From Hydractinia symbiolongicarpus (lineage: Eukaryota > Cnidaria > Hydrozoa > Anthoathecata > Hydractiniidae), in assembly GCF_029227915.1 (NCBI RefSeq), contig NC_079881.1, positions 2,852,001 through 2,916,000 of the forward strand: 64,000 nt of DNA, read 5' to 3'. A program made the translations under genes and the position numbers. Shown here one piece after another: positions 1 to 14,699 of this stretch; position 1 is the first letter of the stretch; every line of letters starts with the position of its first letter. Under the pieces are notes generated by a model. That model saw only the letters and a list, made by a program, of their open reading frames with translations. It was not told the DNA's origin and did no database searches.

Positions 1-439
1 TCTTCAGCACGCAATAACGGCTAGGATTGGTCCCACAGAAAAAAATTACTTATTTATCTATATTTTTAAATGAAGCGCTACCACTGCGCCCAGTGTAATC
101 GCTGAGTTCCGGCAATCATTTCAAATTAAGAAGAATGTTACTTCTTGGAGTCCAATTGTCTCACTTATCACATTTATAAGGTCACAGACCAAAGTTAGTT
201 CAATTAAGACCCACAGTCAATCGTTTCATTGTTAAAAGCGATATAACTTAGTAATACCGGAAAAATGTCAGTAAATACATGTTGGTACAAATATGTGACG
301 CAGCCGTTGTATCTCAAGCGGATTGACACCGCGACGAAGTCAATGAGATTTTGTTTTTGAGAATGTCTCTATTTTTTCAGTGCGTTCTAACGGACAGGAT
401 TGGTCCCACAGTAAAAAAAGACTTATTTATCTAAATTTT

Positions 440-2360
440 TAAAAAAAGCGCTACCACAGAGCATAGTGTACTTACTGAAATCCAGCAATCATGTCAATTT
501 AAGAATAATGTTATTCCTTTGAGTCCAGTTGGCTCGTTTATCACATTTATCAGGTCACAAACCAAAGTTAGTTCAATTAAGTCCCACAGTCAATCGTTTC
601 ATTGTTAAAAGCGATATAACTTAGTAATACCGCAAATATGTCACTAAATACATGTTGGTACGAATATGTGACGCAGCCGTTGTATCTCAAACGGATTGAT
701 ACCGTTACAACGTCATTGAAATTTAGTTTTTGAAACTGTCGCCCTTTCTTCAGCACGCGATAACGGCTAGGATTGGTCCCTCAGTAAAAAATGACTTATT
801 TATCTCAATTTTTAAATGAAGCGCTTCCACAGCGCCCAGTGTAATCGCTGAGTTCCAACAATCATGTCAAATTAAAAAGAATGTTATTTCCTGGGGTCCA
901 ATTGGCTCACTTATCACATTTATATGGTCACAGGCCAAAGTTAGTTCAATTAAGTGCCACAGTCAATCATGTCACTGTTAAAAGCAATGCATCCTAGTAA
1001 TATCAGAAAAATAGGGCTAAATACATGTTGGTACGATTATGTGACCAAACCGTTGTAACTCAAACGGACTGATACCGTTAGAACGTCATTGAAAGGTAGT
1101 TTTTGAAACTGTCTCTTTTTCTTCAGCACGCAAAAACGGCTAGGATTGGTCCCACAGTAAAAAATGACTTATTTATCTAAATTTTTAAATGAAGCGCTTC
1201 CACAGCGCCAAGTGCAATCGCTGAGTTCCAAAAATCATGTCAAACTAAGAAAAATGTAATTTCTTGGAATCCAATTGTCTCATTTATCACATTTATCAGG
1301 TCACAGTCCAAAGTTAGTTTAATTAAGTCCCACCGTCAATCGTTTCACTGTTAAAAGCGATGCAACCTAGTAATATCAGAAAAATATAGCTAAATACATG
1401 TTGGCACGAATATGTGACCCAACCGTTGTATCTCAAACGAACTGACACCGTTAGAAAGTCAGTGAAATGCAGTATTTGAAACTGCCTCTATTTCCCCAGC
1501 GCGCATTAACGGCTAGGATTGGTCCCACAGTAAAAAATGACTTATATATCTAAATTTTTAAAAAAAGCGCTACCACAGAGCATAGTGTACTTACTGAAAT
1601 CCAGCAATCATGTCAATTTAAGAAGAATGTTATTCCTTGGAGTCCAGTTGGCTCGTTTATCACATTTATCAGGTCACAGACCAAAGTTAGTTCAATTAAG
1701 TCCCACAGTCAATCATTTCATTGTTAAAAGCGATATAACTTAGCATTGTCAGAAAAATATCGCTAAGTACATATTGGTACGAATATGTGACCCAACCGTT
1801 GTAACTCAAACGGACTGACACCGTTAGAAAGTCAGTGAGATGTAGTTTTTGAAACTGTCGCCCTTTCTTCAGCACGCGATAACGGCTAGGATTGGTCCCA
1901 CAGTAGAGAATGACTTACTTATCTCAAATTTTAAATGAAGCGCTGCCACAGCGCCAAGTGCAAACGCTGAGTTCCAACAATCATGTCAAAGTAAGAAAAA
2001 TGTTATTTCTTGGAGTCCAGTTGGCTCACTTATCACATTTATATGGTCACAGGCCAAAGTTAGTTCAATTAAGTGCCACAGTCAATCATGTCACTGTTAA
2101 AAGCAATGCATCCTAGTAATATCAGAAAAATAGGGCTAAATACATGTTGGTACGATTATGCGACCAAACCGTTGTAACTCAAACGGACTGATACCGTTAG
2201 AACGTCATTGAAAGGTAGTTTTTGAAACTGTCTCTTTTTCTTCAGCACGCAATAACGGCTAGGATTGGTCCCACAGTAAAAAATGACTTATTTATCTAAA
2301 TTTTTAAATGAAGCGCTTCCACAGCGCCAAGTGCAATCGCTGAGTTCCAAAAATCATCTC
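440..2360. repeat. three-monomer tandem duplication, period 1119 bp
   Basis: Anchors 399, 772 and 1145 pair with 1518, 1891 and 2264 at an offset of exactly 1119 bp. Diagnostic variants are shared. The middle monomers both carry TATATGGTCACAGGCC, AAGTGCCACAGTC, AATGCATCC and AAATAGGGCTAAATAC. The third monomers both carry GCGCCAAGTGCAATCGC. Homology fades near 1558 at the copy junction and near 2360 at the far end, inside monomers. Several substitutions separate the copies, so this duplication is older than those at the right end. Confidence 0.85.
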
Positions 2361-2369
2361 AAATTAAGA

Positions 2370-5300
2370 AGAATGTGATTCCTTGGAGGCCAATTTGCTC
2401 ATTTATCGAATTTATAAGGTCACAGTCCAGAATCAATTCAGTTAAGTCCCACAGTCAATCGTTTCATTGTTAAAAGCGATGCAACATGGTAATAGCGGAA
2501 AAATATCGCTAAATACATGTTGGTACGAAAATGTGACGCAACCGTTGTAACTCAAACGGACTGATACCGCTAGAAAGTCATTGAAATGTAGTTTTTGAAA
2601 CTGTCTCTATTTCTTCAGCGCGCGATAACGGATTGGATTGGTCCCACAGTAAAAAATGACTTATTTATCTAAATTTTGAAATGAACCGCTTCCAAAGCGC
2701 CCAGTGTAATCGCTGATTTCCAACAATCATGTCAAAGTAAGAAGAATGTTATTTCCTGGAGTCCAGTTGGCTCACTTATCTCATTTTTAAGGTCACAGGC
2801 CAAAGTTAGTTCAATTAAGTCCCACAGTCAATCATTTCATTGTTAAAAGCCATATAACTTAGTAATATCGGAAAAATTTCACTAAATACATGTTGGTACG
2901 AATGCGTGACGCAACCGTTGTAACTCAAACGGACTGATACTGCTAGGAAGTCATTGGAATGTAGTTTTTGAAACTGTCTCTATTTCTTCAGCGCGCGATA
3001 ACGGCTAGGATTGGTCCCACAGTAAAAAATGACTTATTTATCTAAATTTTTAAATGAAGCGCTTCCACAGCGCCCAGTGTAATCGCTGATTTCCAACAAT
3101 CAAGTCAAAGTAAGAAGAATGTTAGTTCTTGGAGTCGAATTAGTTCATTTATCGCATCTATAATGTCACAGTCCACAATCAGTTCAATTAAGTCCCACAG
3201 TCAATCGCTTCACTGTTAAAAGCGATGCAACCTAGTAATGTCAGAAAAATATCGCTAAGTACATCTTGGTACGAATATGTGACGCAACCGTTGCAACTCA
3301 AACGAACTGACACCGTTAGAAAGCCAGTGAAATGTAGTATTTGAAACTGTCTCTATTTCCCCAGCGCGTGCTAACGGCTAGGATTGGTCCCACAGTAGAA
3401 ACTGAATTTTTCATCTTAATTTTTATAGGAAGCGCTACCACAGCGCCCAGTGTAACCCCTGAGTTTCGACAATCATGTCAAATTAAGAAGAATGTTATTT
3501 CTTGGAGTCCAGTTGGCTCACTTATCACATTTATAAGGTCACAGTCCAAAGTTAGTTCAATTAAGTTCCACAGTCAATCGTTTTACTGTTAAAAGCGATA
3601 TAACTTAGAATTATTGGAAAGATATCACTAAATACATGTTGGTACGAATATGTGACGCAATCGTTGTAACTCAAACGGCTTGATACCATCACGAAATTAA
3701 TGAGATTTAGTATTTGAGAATGGTTCTATTTCTTCAGTGCGTGCTAACGGCCAGGATTGGTCCCACAGTAAAAAAGGCTTATTTATCTAAAATTTTGAAA
3801 AAACCGCTACCACAGAGCATAGTGAACTCGCTGAATCCAAGCAATCATGTCGAATTAAGAAGAATGTTATTCCTTGGAGTCCAACTGGCTCATTTATCGG
3901 ATTTATAAGGTCACAGTCCAGAATCAGTTCAATTATGTTCCACAGTCAATAGCTTCACTGTTAAAAGCGATACAACTTTGTAATATCGGAAAAAAATCAC
4001 TAAATACATGTTGGTACGAATATGTGACGCAACCGTTGTAACTCAAACGAACTGATACCGTTAGAACGTCATTGAAAGGTAGTTCTTGAAACTGTCTCTA
4101 TTTTTTCAGGGCGCGATAACGGCTAGGATTGGTCTCACAGTAAAAAATGACTTTTTTATCTAAATTTTTAAAATGAAGCGCTTCCACAGGGCCCAGTGTA
4201 ATCGCTGAGTTCCAACAATCTTGTCAAAGTAAGAAGAATGATATCTCTTGGAGTCCACTTATCTCACTTATCACATTTATAAGGTCACAGGCCAAAGTTA
4301 GTTCAATTAAGTCCCACAGTCTATCATTTCATTGTTAAAAGCGATATAACTTAGTAATATCGAAAAAATGTCACTAAATACATGTTGGTACGAATATGTG
4401 ACGCAACCGTTGTAACTCAAACGGACTGATACCGCTAGGAAGTCATTGAAATGTAGTTTTTGAAACTGTCCCTATTTTTTCAGCGCGCGATAACGGCTAG
4501 GATTGGTCCCACAGTAAAAAATTACTTATTTATCTAAATTTTTAAATGAAGCGCTTTCACAGCGCCCAGTGTAATCGCTGATTTCCAACAATCATGTCAA
4601 AGTAAGAAGAAAGTTATTTTCTGGAGTCCAGTTGGCTAACCTATCACATTTATAAGGTCACAGGCCAAAGTTAGTTCAATTAAGTCCCACAGTCAATCAT
4701 TTCATTGATAAAAGCGATATAACTTAGTAATATCGGAAAAATGTCATTACATACATGTTGGTACGAATATGTAACGCAGTTGTTGTATCTCAAACGGATT
4801 GATACTGCCACGAAGTCAGTGAGATTTAGTTTTTGAGAATGCCTCTATTTCTTCAGTGCGTGCTAACGGCCACGATTGGTCCCACAGTAAAAAATGACTT
4901 ATTTATCTCGATTTTTAAATGAACCGCTTCCACAGCGCCCAGTGTAATCGCTGATTTCCAATAATCATGTCAAAGTAAGAAGAATGTTATTTCTTGGAGT
5001 CCAATTGGCTCATTTATCGCATTTATAAGGTCACAGTCCAGAATCAGTTCAATTAAGTCCCACAGTGAATCGCTTCACTGTTAAAAGCGATACAACTTAG
5101 TAATATGGGAAAAAAATCACTAAATACATGTTGGTACGAATATGTGACGCAACCGTTGTAACTCAAACGGACTGATACCGTTAGAACGTCATTGAAATGT
5201 AGTTTTTGAAACAGTCTCTATTTCTTCAGCGCGCGATAACGGCTAGGATTGGTCCCACAGTAAAAAATTACTTATTTATCTCAATTTTGAAATGAAGCGC

Positions 5301-6097
5301 CTCCACAGCGCCCAGGGTAATCGCTGAGTTCCAACAATCATGTCAAAGTAAGAAGAATATTATTTTTTGGAGTCCAGTTGGCTCACTAATCACATTTATA
5401 AGGTCAAAGGCCAAAGTTAGTTCAATTAAGTCCCACAGTCAATCATTTCATTGTTAAAAGCGATATAACTTAGTATTATCGGAAAACTGTCACTAAATAC
5501 ATGTTGGTACGAATATGTGACGCAACCGTTGTAACTCAAAAGGATTGATACCGCTAGAAAGTCATTGAAATGTAGTTTTTGAAACTGTCTCTATTTCTTC
5601 AGCGCGCAATAACGGCTAGGATTGGTCCCACAGTAAAAAATGACTTATTTATCTAAATATTTAAAAAAAGCGCTACCACAGAACATAATGTACTCGCTGA
5701 ATTCCAGCAATCATGTCGATTAAGAAGAATGTTATTCTTTGGAGTCCAATTGGCTCATTTATCGCATTTATAAGATCACAGTCCAGAATCAGTTCAATTA
5801 AGTCCCACAGTCAATCATTTCATTGTTATAAGCGATATAACTTAGTATTATCGGAAAACTCTCACTAAATACATGTTGGTACGAATATGTGACGCAACCG
5901 TTGTAACTCAAAAGGATTGATACCGCCAAAAAGCAATGACATGTAGTTTTTGAGAATGCCTCTGTTTTTTCAGCGCGTACTAACGGCCAGGATTGGTCCC
6001 ACAGTAAAAAAAAACTTACTTATCTAAACTTTTAAATAAAGCGCTACCACAGAGACTAGTGTAATCGCTGAAATCCAGCAATCATGTCAATTTAAGA
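2370..6097. repeat. ten-monomer higher-order unit, copy 1
   Basis: This 3728-bp unit is repeated next to itself. Anchors 2637, 3010, 3383, 3756, 4128, 4502, 4875 and 5248 match 6365, 6738, 7113, 7486, 7858, 8232, 8605 and 8978, at offset 3728 and then 3730 after a 2-bp gain. Shared private variants include GGATTGGATTGGTCCC with GAACCGCTTCCAAAGCGCC (2631 and 6359), CTATTTCCCCAGCGCGTG (near 3353 and 7083) and ATTGATAAAAGCGAT (near 4704 and 8434). By eye the two copies differ at a few sites per monomer, roughly 99% identity. Confidence 0.88.
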
Positions 6098-9000
6098 AGA
6101 ATGTTATTCCTTGGAGTCCAATTGGCTCATTTCTCGCATTTATAAGGTCACAGTCCAGAATCAGTTCAGTTAAGTCCCACAGTCAATCGTTTCACTGTTA
6201 AAAGCGATGCAGCATAATAATAGCGGAAAAATATCGCTAAATACATGTTGGTACGAATATGTGACGCAACTGTTGTAACTCAAACGGACTGATACCGCTA
6301 GAAAGTCATTGAAATGTAGTTTTTGAAACTGTTTCTATTTCTTCAGCGCGCAATAACGGATTGGATTGGTCCCACAGTAAAAAATGACTTATTTATCTAA
6401 ATTTTGAAATGAACCGCTTCCAAAGCGCCCAGTGTAATCGCTGATTTCCAACAATCATGTCAAAGTAAGAAGAATGTTATTTCCTGGAGTCCAGTTGGCT
6501 CACTTATCTCATTTTTAAGGTCACAGGCCAAAGTTAGTTCAATTAAGTCCCACAGTCAATCATTTCATTGTTAAAAGCCATATAACTTAGTAATATCGGA
6601 AAAATTTCACTAAATACATGTTGGTACGAATGCGTGACGCAACCGTTGTAACTCAAACGGACTGATACTGCTAGGAAGTCATTGGAATGTAGTTTTTGAA
6701 ACTGTCTCTATTTCTTCAGCGCGCGATAACGGCTAGGATTGGTCCCACAGTAAAAAATGACTTATTTACCTAATTTTTTTTAAATGAAGCGCTTCCACAG
6801 CGCCCAGTGTAATCGCTGATTTCCAACAATCAAGTCAAAGTAAGAAGAATGTTAGTTCTTGGAGTCCAATTAGCTTATTTATCGCATCTATAATGTCACA
6901 GTCCACAATCAGTTCAATTAAGTCCCACAGTCAATCGCTTCACTGTTAAAAGCGATGCAACCTAGTAATGTCAGAAAAATATCGCTAAGTACATGTTGGT
7001 ACGAATATGTGACGCAACCGTTGCAACTCAAACGAACTGACACCGTTAGAAAGCTAGTGAAATGTAGTATTTGAAACTGTCTCTATTTCCCCAGCGCGTG
7101 CTAACGGCTAGGATTGGTCCCACAGTAGAAACTGAATTTTTCATCCTAATTTTTAAATGAAGCGCTACCACAGCGCCCAGTGTAACCCCTGAGTTTCGAC
7201 AATCATGTCAAATTAAGAAGAATGTTATTTCTTGGAGTCCAGTTGGCTCACTTATCACATTTATAAGGTCACAGTCCAAAGTTAGTTCAATTAAGTTCCA
7301 CAGTCAATCGTTTTACTGTTAAAAGCGATATAACTTAGAATTATTGGAAAGATATCACTAAATACATGTTGGTACGAATATGTGACGCAATCGTTGTAAC
7401 TCAAACGGCTTGATACCATCACGAAATTAATGAGATTTAGTATTTGAGAATGGTTCTATTTCTTCAGTGCGTGCTAACGGCCAGGATTGGTCCCACAGTA
7501 AAAAAGGCTTATTTATCTAAAATTTTGAAAAAACCGCTACCACAGAGCATAGTGTACTCGCTGAATCCAAGCAATCATGTCGAATTAAGAAGAATGTTAT
7601 TCCTTGGAGTCCAACTGGCTCATTTATCGGATTTATAAGGTCACAGTCCAGAATCAGTTCAATTATGTTCCACAGTCAATAGCTTCACTGTTAAAAGCGA
7701 TACAACTTTGTAATATCGGAAAAAAATCACTAAATGCATGTTGGTACGAATATGTGACGCAACCGTTGTAACTCAAACGAACTGATACCGTTAGAACGTC
7801 ATTGAAAGGTAGTTCTTGAAACTGTCTCTATTTTTTCAGGGCGCGATAACGGCTAGGATTGGTCCCACAGTAAAAAATGACTTTTTTATCTAAATTTTTA
7901 AAATGAAGCGCTTCCACAGGGCCCAGTGTAATCGCTGAGTTCCAACAATCTTGTCAAAGTAAGAAGAATGATATCTCTTGGAGTCCACTTATCTCACTTA
8001 TCACATTTATAAGGTCACAGGCCAAAGTTAGTTCAATTAAGTCCCACAGTCTATCATTTCATTGTTAAAAGCGATATAACTTAGTAATATCGAAAAAATG
8101 TCACTTAATACATGTTGGTACGAATATGTGACGCAACCGTTGTAACTCAAACGGACTGATACCGCTAGGAAGTCATTGAAATGTAGTTTTTGAAACTGTC
8201 CCTATTTTTTCAGCGCGCGATAACGGCTAGGATTGGTCCCACAGTAAAAAATTACTTATTTATCTAAATTTTTAAATGAAGCGCTTTCACAGCGCCCAGT
8301 GTAATCGCTGATTTCCAACAATCATGTCAAAGTAAGAAGAAAGTTATTTCCTGGAGTCCAGTTGGCTAACCTATCACACTTATAATGTCACAGGCCAAAG
8401 TTAGTTCAATTAAGTCCCACAGTCAATCATTTCATTGATAAAAGCGATATAACTTAGTAATATCGGAAAAATGTCATTACATACATGTTGGTACGAATAT
8501 GTAACGCAGTTGTTGTATCTCAAACGGATTGATACTGCCACGAAGTCAGTGAGATTTAGTTTTTGAGAATGCCTCTATTTCTTCAGTGCGTGCTAACGGC
8601 CACGATTGGTCCCACAGTAAAAAATGACTTATTTATCTCGATTTTTAAATGAACCGCTTCCACAGCGCCCAGTGTAATCGCTGATTTCCAATAATCATGT
8701 CAAAGTAAGAAGAATGTTATTTCTTGGAGTCCAATTGGCTCATTTATCGCATTTATAAGGTCACAGTCCAGAATCAGTTCAATTAAGTCCCACAGTGAAT
8801 CGCTTCACTGTTAAAAGCGATACAACTTAGTACCATGGGAAAAAAATCACTAAATACATGTTGGTACGAATATGTGACGCAACCGTTGTAACTCAAACGG
8901 ACTGATACCGTTAGAACGTCTTTGAAATTTAGTTTTTGAAACAGTCTCTATCTCTTCAGCGCGCGATAACGGCTACGATTGGTCCCACAGTAAAAAATGA

Positions 9001-9290
9001 CTTATTCATCTCAATTCTTAAATAAAGCGCTTCCACAGCGCCCAGTGTAATCGCTGAGTTCCAACAATCGTTTCAAAGTAAGAAGAATATTATTTTTTGG
9101 CGTCCAGTTGGCTCACTTATCACATTTATAAGGTCAAAGACCAAAGTTAGTTAAATTAAGTCCCACTGCAAATCATTTCATTGTTAAAAGCGATATAACT
9201 TATTAATATCGGAAAACTGTCACTAAATACATGTTGGTACGAATATGTGACGCAACCGTTGCAACTCAAACGGATTGATACCGCCAAAAA
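6098..9290. repeat. ten-monomer higher-order unit, copy 2 (incomplete)
   Basis: This is the second copy of the unit that starts near 2370. It holds about eight and a half monomers. Matching continues past the shared ATATTATTTTTTGG and GGTCAAAG variants (5358 and 9088). It switches to another family near 9290, where 9350 is a family-2 head but its expected partner 5621 is family 1. The break lies inside a monomer and keeps the 373-bp register, as expected for unequal exchange between homologous monomers. Confidence 0.85.
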
Positions 9291-9699
9291 GCGATGAAAT
9301 GTAGTTTTTGAGAATATCTCCATTTCTTCAGTGCGTGCTAACGGCCATGATTGGACCCACAGTAAAAAAGGACTTATTTATCTAAATATTTAAAGAAAGC
9401 GCTACCACAGAGCATAGTGTACTTGCTGAAATCCAGCAATCATGTCAATTTAAGAAGAATGTTATTCCTTGGAGTCCAGTTGGCTCGTTTATCACATTTA
9501 TCAGGTCACAGACCAAAGTTAGTTCAATTAAGTCCCACAGTCAATCGTTTCATTGTTAAAAGCGATATAACTTAGTAATATCGGAAATATGTCACTAAAT
9601 ACACGTTGGTACGAATATGTGACGCAACCGTTGCAACTCAAACGGATTGATACCGCCAAAAAGCGATGAAATGTAGTTTTTGAGAATATCCCTATTTCT

Positions 9700-11650
9700 T
9701 CAGCGCGCAACAACGGCTAGAATTGGTCCCACAGTAAAAAATGACTATTTATCTCAATTTTTAAATGAAGCGCTTCCACAGCGCCCAGTGTAATCGCTGA
9801 GTTCCAACAATCATGTCAAAGTAAGAAGAATGTTATTTCTTGGAGTCCAGCTGGCTCACTTATCACATTTATAACGTTACAGGCCAAAGGTATTTGAATT
9901 AAGTCCCGCAGTCAATCATTTCATTGTTAAAAGCGATATAACTTAGTAATATCGGAAAAATGTCACTAAATACATGATGGTACGAATATGTGACGCAACT
10001 GTTGTATCTCAAACGGATTGATACCGCCAAGAAGTCAATGAGATGTAGTTTTTGAGAATGTCTCTATTTCTTCAGTGCGTGCTAACGGCCAGGAGTGGTT
10101 GCACAGTAAAAAAAGGCTTATTTATCTAAGTTTTTGAAAAAAGCGCTACCACAGAGCATAGTGCACTCGCTGTTTTCCAACAATCATGTCAAAATAAGAA
10201 GAATGTTATTTCTTGGAGTCCAGTTGGCTAACTTATCACATTTATAAGGTCACAGGCCAAAGTTAGTTCAATTAAGTCCCACAGTCAATCATTTCATTGT
10301 TAACAGCGATATAATTAGTAATATCGGAAAAAAGTCGCTAAATACATGTTGGTACGAATATGTAACGCAGCCGTTGTATCTCAAACGGATTGATACTGCC
10401 ACGAAGTCGGTGAGATTTAGTTTTTGGGAATGCCTCTATTTCTTCAGCGCGCGATAACGGCTAGAATTGGTCCCACAGTAAAAAATAACTTATTTATCTC
10501 AATTTTTAAATGAAGCGCTACCACAGCGCCCAGTGTAATCGCTGAGGTCCAACAATCATGTCAAAGTAAGAAGAATATTATTTTTTAGAGTCCAGTTGGC
10601 TCGCTTATCACATTTATAATGTCGAAGTCCAAAATCAGTTCAATTAAGTCCCACAGTCAAACGTTTCACTGTTAAAAGCAATGCAACCTAGTAATATCCG
10701 AATACTATCGCTAAATACATGTTTGGACGAATATGTGACGCAACCGTTGTAACTCAAACGGACCGACACCGTGAGAAAGTAATTGAGATGCAGTTTTTGA
10801 AACTGTCGCTCTTTCTTCAGCACGCGATAACGGCTAGGATTGGTCCGACAGTAAAGAATGACTTATTTATCTAAATATTTAAAAAAAGTGCCACCACAGA
10901 GCATAGTGCACTCTCTGAATCCAAGCAATCATATCGAATTAAGAAGAATGTTATTTCTTGTAGTCAAACTGGCACATGTATTACATTTATAAGGTCAAAG
11001 TCTAAAATCAGTTCAATTAAGTCCCACAGTCAAACGTTTCACAGTTAAAAGCGATGCAACCTAGTAATATCCGAATACTATCGCTAAATGCATGTGGGGA
11101 CGAATATGTGACGCAACCGTTGTAACTCAAAGTGACTGATACCGTTAGAACGTCATTGAAATATAGTTTTTGAAATTGTCTCTATTTTTTCAGCGCGCAA
11201 TAACGGCTAGGATTGGTCCCACAGTAAAAAATGACTATTTATCTCAATTTTTAAATGAAGCGCTTCCACAGCGCCCAGTGTAATCGCTGAGTTCCAACAA
11301 TCATGTCAAAGTAAGAAGAATGTTATTTCTTTGAGTCCAGCTGGCTCACTTATCACATTTATAACGTTACAGGCCAAAGGTATTTGAATTAAGTCCCGCA
11401 GTCAATTATTTCATTGTTAAAAGCGATATAACTTAGTAATATCGGAAAAATGTCACTAAATACATGATGGTACGAATATGTGACGCAACTGTTGTATCTC
11501 AAACGGATTGATACCGCCAAGAAGTCAATGAGATGTAGTTTTTGAGAATGTCTCTATTTCTTCAGTGCGTGCTAACGGCCAGGAGTGGTTGCACAGTAAA
11601 AAAAGGCTTATTTATCTAAGTTTTTGAAAAAAGCGCTACCACAGAGCATA
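9700..11650. repeat. short segment repeated at a four-monomer distance
   Basis: About 460 bp at 9700-10160 recurs at 11190-11650, offset 1490 bp. Shared private variants are GACTATTTATCTC (one T lost), ATAACGTTACAGGCCAAAGG, GTCCCGCAGTCAAT and GGAGTGGTTGCACAGT. The match ends inside the monomers at 10094 and 11584, where the tails go to different families. This looks like the remnant of a four-monomer duplication that was later recombined. Confidence 0.75.
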
Positions 11651-14600
11651 GTGTACTCGCTGAATTCCAGCAATCATGTCGAATTAAGAAGAATGTTATA
11701 CCTTGGAGTCCAATTGGCTCATTTATTGCATTTATAAGGTCAAAGTCCAGAATCAGTTCAACGAAGTCCCACAGTCAATCGCTTCACTGTTAAAAGCGAT
11801 ACAACTTAGTAATATTGGAAAAAAATCACTAAATACATGTTGGTACGAATATTTGACGCAACCGTTGTAACTCAAACGTACTGATACCGTTAGAACGTCA
11901 TTGAAATGTAGTTTTTGAAACTGTCTCTATTTCTTCAGCGCGTGATAACGGCTAGGATTAGTCCCACAGTAAAAAATGACTTATTTATCTCAATTTTTAA
12001 ATGAAGCGCTTGCACAGCGCCCAGTGTAATTGCTTAGTTTTAACAATCATGTCAAAGTAAGAAGAATGTTATTTCTTGCAGTCCAGTTGGTTCACTTATC
12101 ACATTTATAAGGTCACAGGCCAAAGTTAGTTCAATTAAGTCCCACAGTTAATCATTTCATTGTTAAAAGCGATATAACTTAGTAATACCGGAAAAATGTC
12201 AGTAAATACATGTTGGTACGAATATGTGACGCAGCCGTTGTATCTCAAACGGATTGATACCGCCACGAAGTCAATGAGATTTAGTTTTTGACAATGTCTC
12301 TATTTCTTCAGTGCATGCTAACGGACAGGATTGGTCCCACAGTAAAAAAAGACTTATTTATCTAAATTTTTAAAAAAAGCGCTACCACAGAGCATAGTGT
12401 ACTTGCTGAAATCCAGCAATCATGTCAATTTAAGAAGAATGTTATTCCTTGGAGTCCAGTTGGCTTGTTTATCACATTTATCAGGTCACAGACCAAAGTT
12501 AGTTCAATTAAGTCCCACAGTCAATCGTTTCATTGTTAAAAGCGATATAACTTAGTAATATCGGAAATATGTCACTAAATACACGTTGGTACGAATATAT
12601 GACGCAGCCGTTGTATCTCAAACGGATTGATACCGCCACGAAGTCAATGAGGTGTAATTTTTGAGATTATCTCTATTTCTTCAGTGCGTGCTAACGGCCA
12701 TGATTGGTCCCACAGTAAAAAAGGACTTATTTATCTAAATGTTTTAAAAAAGCGCTACCACAGAGCATAGTGCACTCGCTGAATCCAAGCAATCATGTCG
12801 AATTAAGAAGAATGTTATTTCTTGTTGTCAAACTGGCACATTCATTACATTTATAAGGTCACAGGCCAAAGTTAGTTCAATTAAGTCCCACAGTCAATCA
12901 TTTCATTGTTAAAAGCGATATAATTAGTAATATCGGAAATATGTCACTAAATACATGTTGGTACGAATATGTGACGCAGCCGTTGTATCTCAAACGGATT
13001 GATACCGCCACGAAGTCAATGAGGTGTAGTTTTTTAGATTATCTCTATTTCTTCAGGGCGTGCTAACGGCGATGATTAGTCCCACAGTAAAAAAGGATTT
13101 TTTTATCTAAATATTTAAAAAAAGCGCTACCACAGAGCATAGTGCACTCGCTGTTTTCCAACAATCATGTCAAAATAAGAAGGATGTTATTTCTTGGAGT
13201 CCAGTTGGCTCATTTATCACATTTATCAGATCACAGTCCAAAGTTAGTTCAATTAAGTCCCACAGTCAATGGTTTCATTGTTAAAAGCGATGCAACCTAG
13301 TAATATCAGAAAAATATCGCTAAATACATGTTGGTACGAATATGTAACACAAACGTTGTAACTGAAACGGACTGACACCGTTAGAAAGTCAATGAAATGT
13401 AGTTTTTGAAACTGTCGCTATTTCTTCAGCGCGCGATAACGGCTAGGATTGGTCCCACAGTAAAAAATAACTTATTTATCTCAATTTTTAAATGAAGCGC
13501 TACCACAGAGCATAGTGTACTCGCTGAATTCCAGCAATCATGTGGAATTAAGAAGAATGTTATTCCTTGGAGTCCAATTGGCTCATTTATCGCATTTAAG
13601 AGGTCACAGTCCAGAATCAATTCAATTAAGTCCCACAGTCAATCGCTTCACTGTTAAAAGCGATACAACTTAGAAATATTGGAAAAAAATCACTAAATAC
13701 ATGTTGGTACGAATATGTGACGCAACCGTTGTAACTCAAACGGACTGATACCGTTAGAACATCATTGAAATGTAGTTTTTGAAACTGTCGCTCTTTCTTC
13801 AGCACGCGATAACGGCTAGGATTGGTCCGACAGTAAAGAATGGCTTATTTATTTAAATTTTTAAATGAAGCGCTACCACAACGCCCAGTGTAACCGCTGA
13901 GTTCCGGCAATCATGTCAAAGTAAGAAGAATTTTACTTCTTGGAGTCCAATTGTCTCATTTCTCACATTTATCAGGTCACAGTCCAAAGTTAGTTCAATT
14001 AAGTCCCACCGTCAATCGCTTCACTGTTAAAAGCGATACAACTTAGTAATATTGGAAAAAAATCACTAAATACATGTTGGTACGAATATGTGACGCAACC
14101 GTTGTAACTCAAACGGACTGATACCGTTAGAACATTATTGAAATGTAATTTTTGAAAAAGTCTCTATTTCTTCAGTGCGCGATAACGGCTAGGATTGGTT
14201 CCACAGTAAAAAATGACTTATTTATCTCAATTTTTAAATGAAGCGCTTCCACAGCGCCCAGTGTAATCGCTGAGGTCCAACAATCATGTCAAAGTAAGAA
14301 GAATATTATTTTTTAGAGTCCAGTTGGCTCACTTATCACATTTATAAGGTCAAAGTCCAAAATCAGTTCAATTAAGTCCCACAGTCAAACGTTTCACTGT
14401 TAAAAGCAATGCAACCTAGTAATATCCGAATACTATCGCTAAATACATGTGGGGACAATTATGTGACGCAACCGTTGTAACTCAAACGGACCGACACCGT
14501 GAGAAAGTATTTGAGATGTAGTTTTTGAAACTGTCGCTCTTTTTTCAGCACGCGATAACGGCTAGGATTGGTCCGACAGTAAAGAATGACTTATTTATTT

Positions 14601-14699
14601 AAATTTTTAAATGAAGCGCTACCACAACGCCCAGTGTAACCGTTGAGTTCCGGCAATCATGTCAAAGTAAGAAGAATGTTACTTCTTGGAGTCCAATTG

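Larger units (their letters stand above)
1..9290. repeat. array segment 1: 25 monomers, 3-mer and 10-mer duplications
   Basis: Monomer anchors (A of ATTGGT) are at 26, 399, 772, 1145, 1518, 1891, 2264, 2637, 3010, 3383, 3756, 4128, 4502, 4875, 5248, 5621, 5992, 6365, 6738, 7113, 7486, 7858, 8232, 8605 and 8978. Nearly all intervals are 373 bp. 6738-7113 is 375 bp because of a longer T-run near 6775. 3756-4128 and 7486-7858 are both 372 bp, a shared indel that marks them as duplicates. Families 1 and 2 are intermixed. No gene was seen. Confidence 0.95.

Noticed and set aside
3341-3908. Plus-strand open frames of 64-83 codons at 3341, 3714 and 7444
   Set aside because: The frames at 3714 and 7444 match only because they lie in the two copies of the ten-monomer duplication. 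All three run through the same AT-rich part of the monomer and end at family-specific stops.
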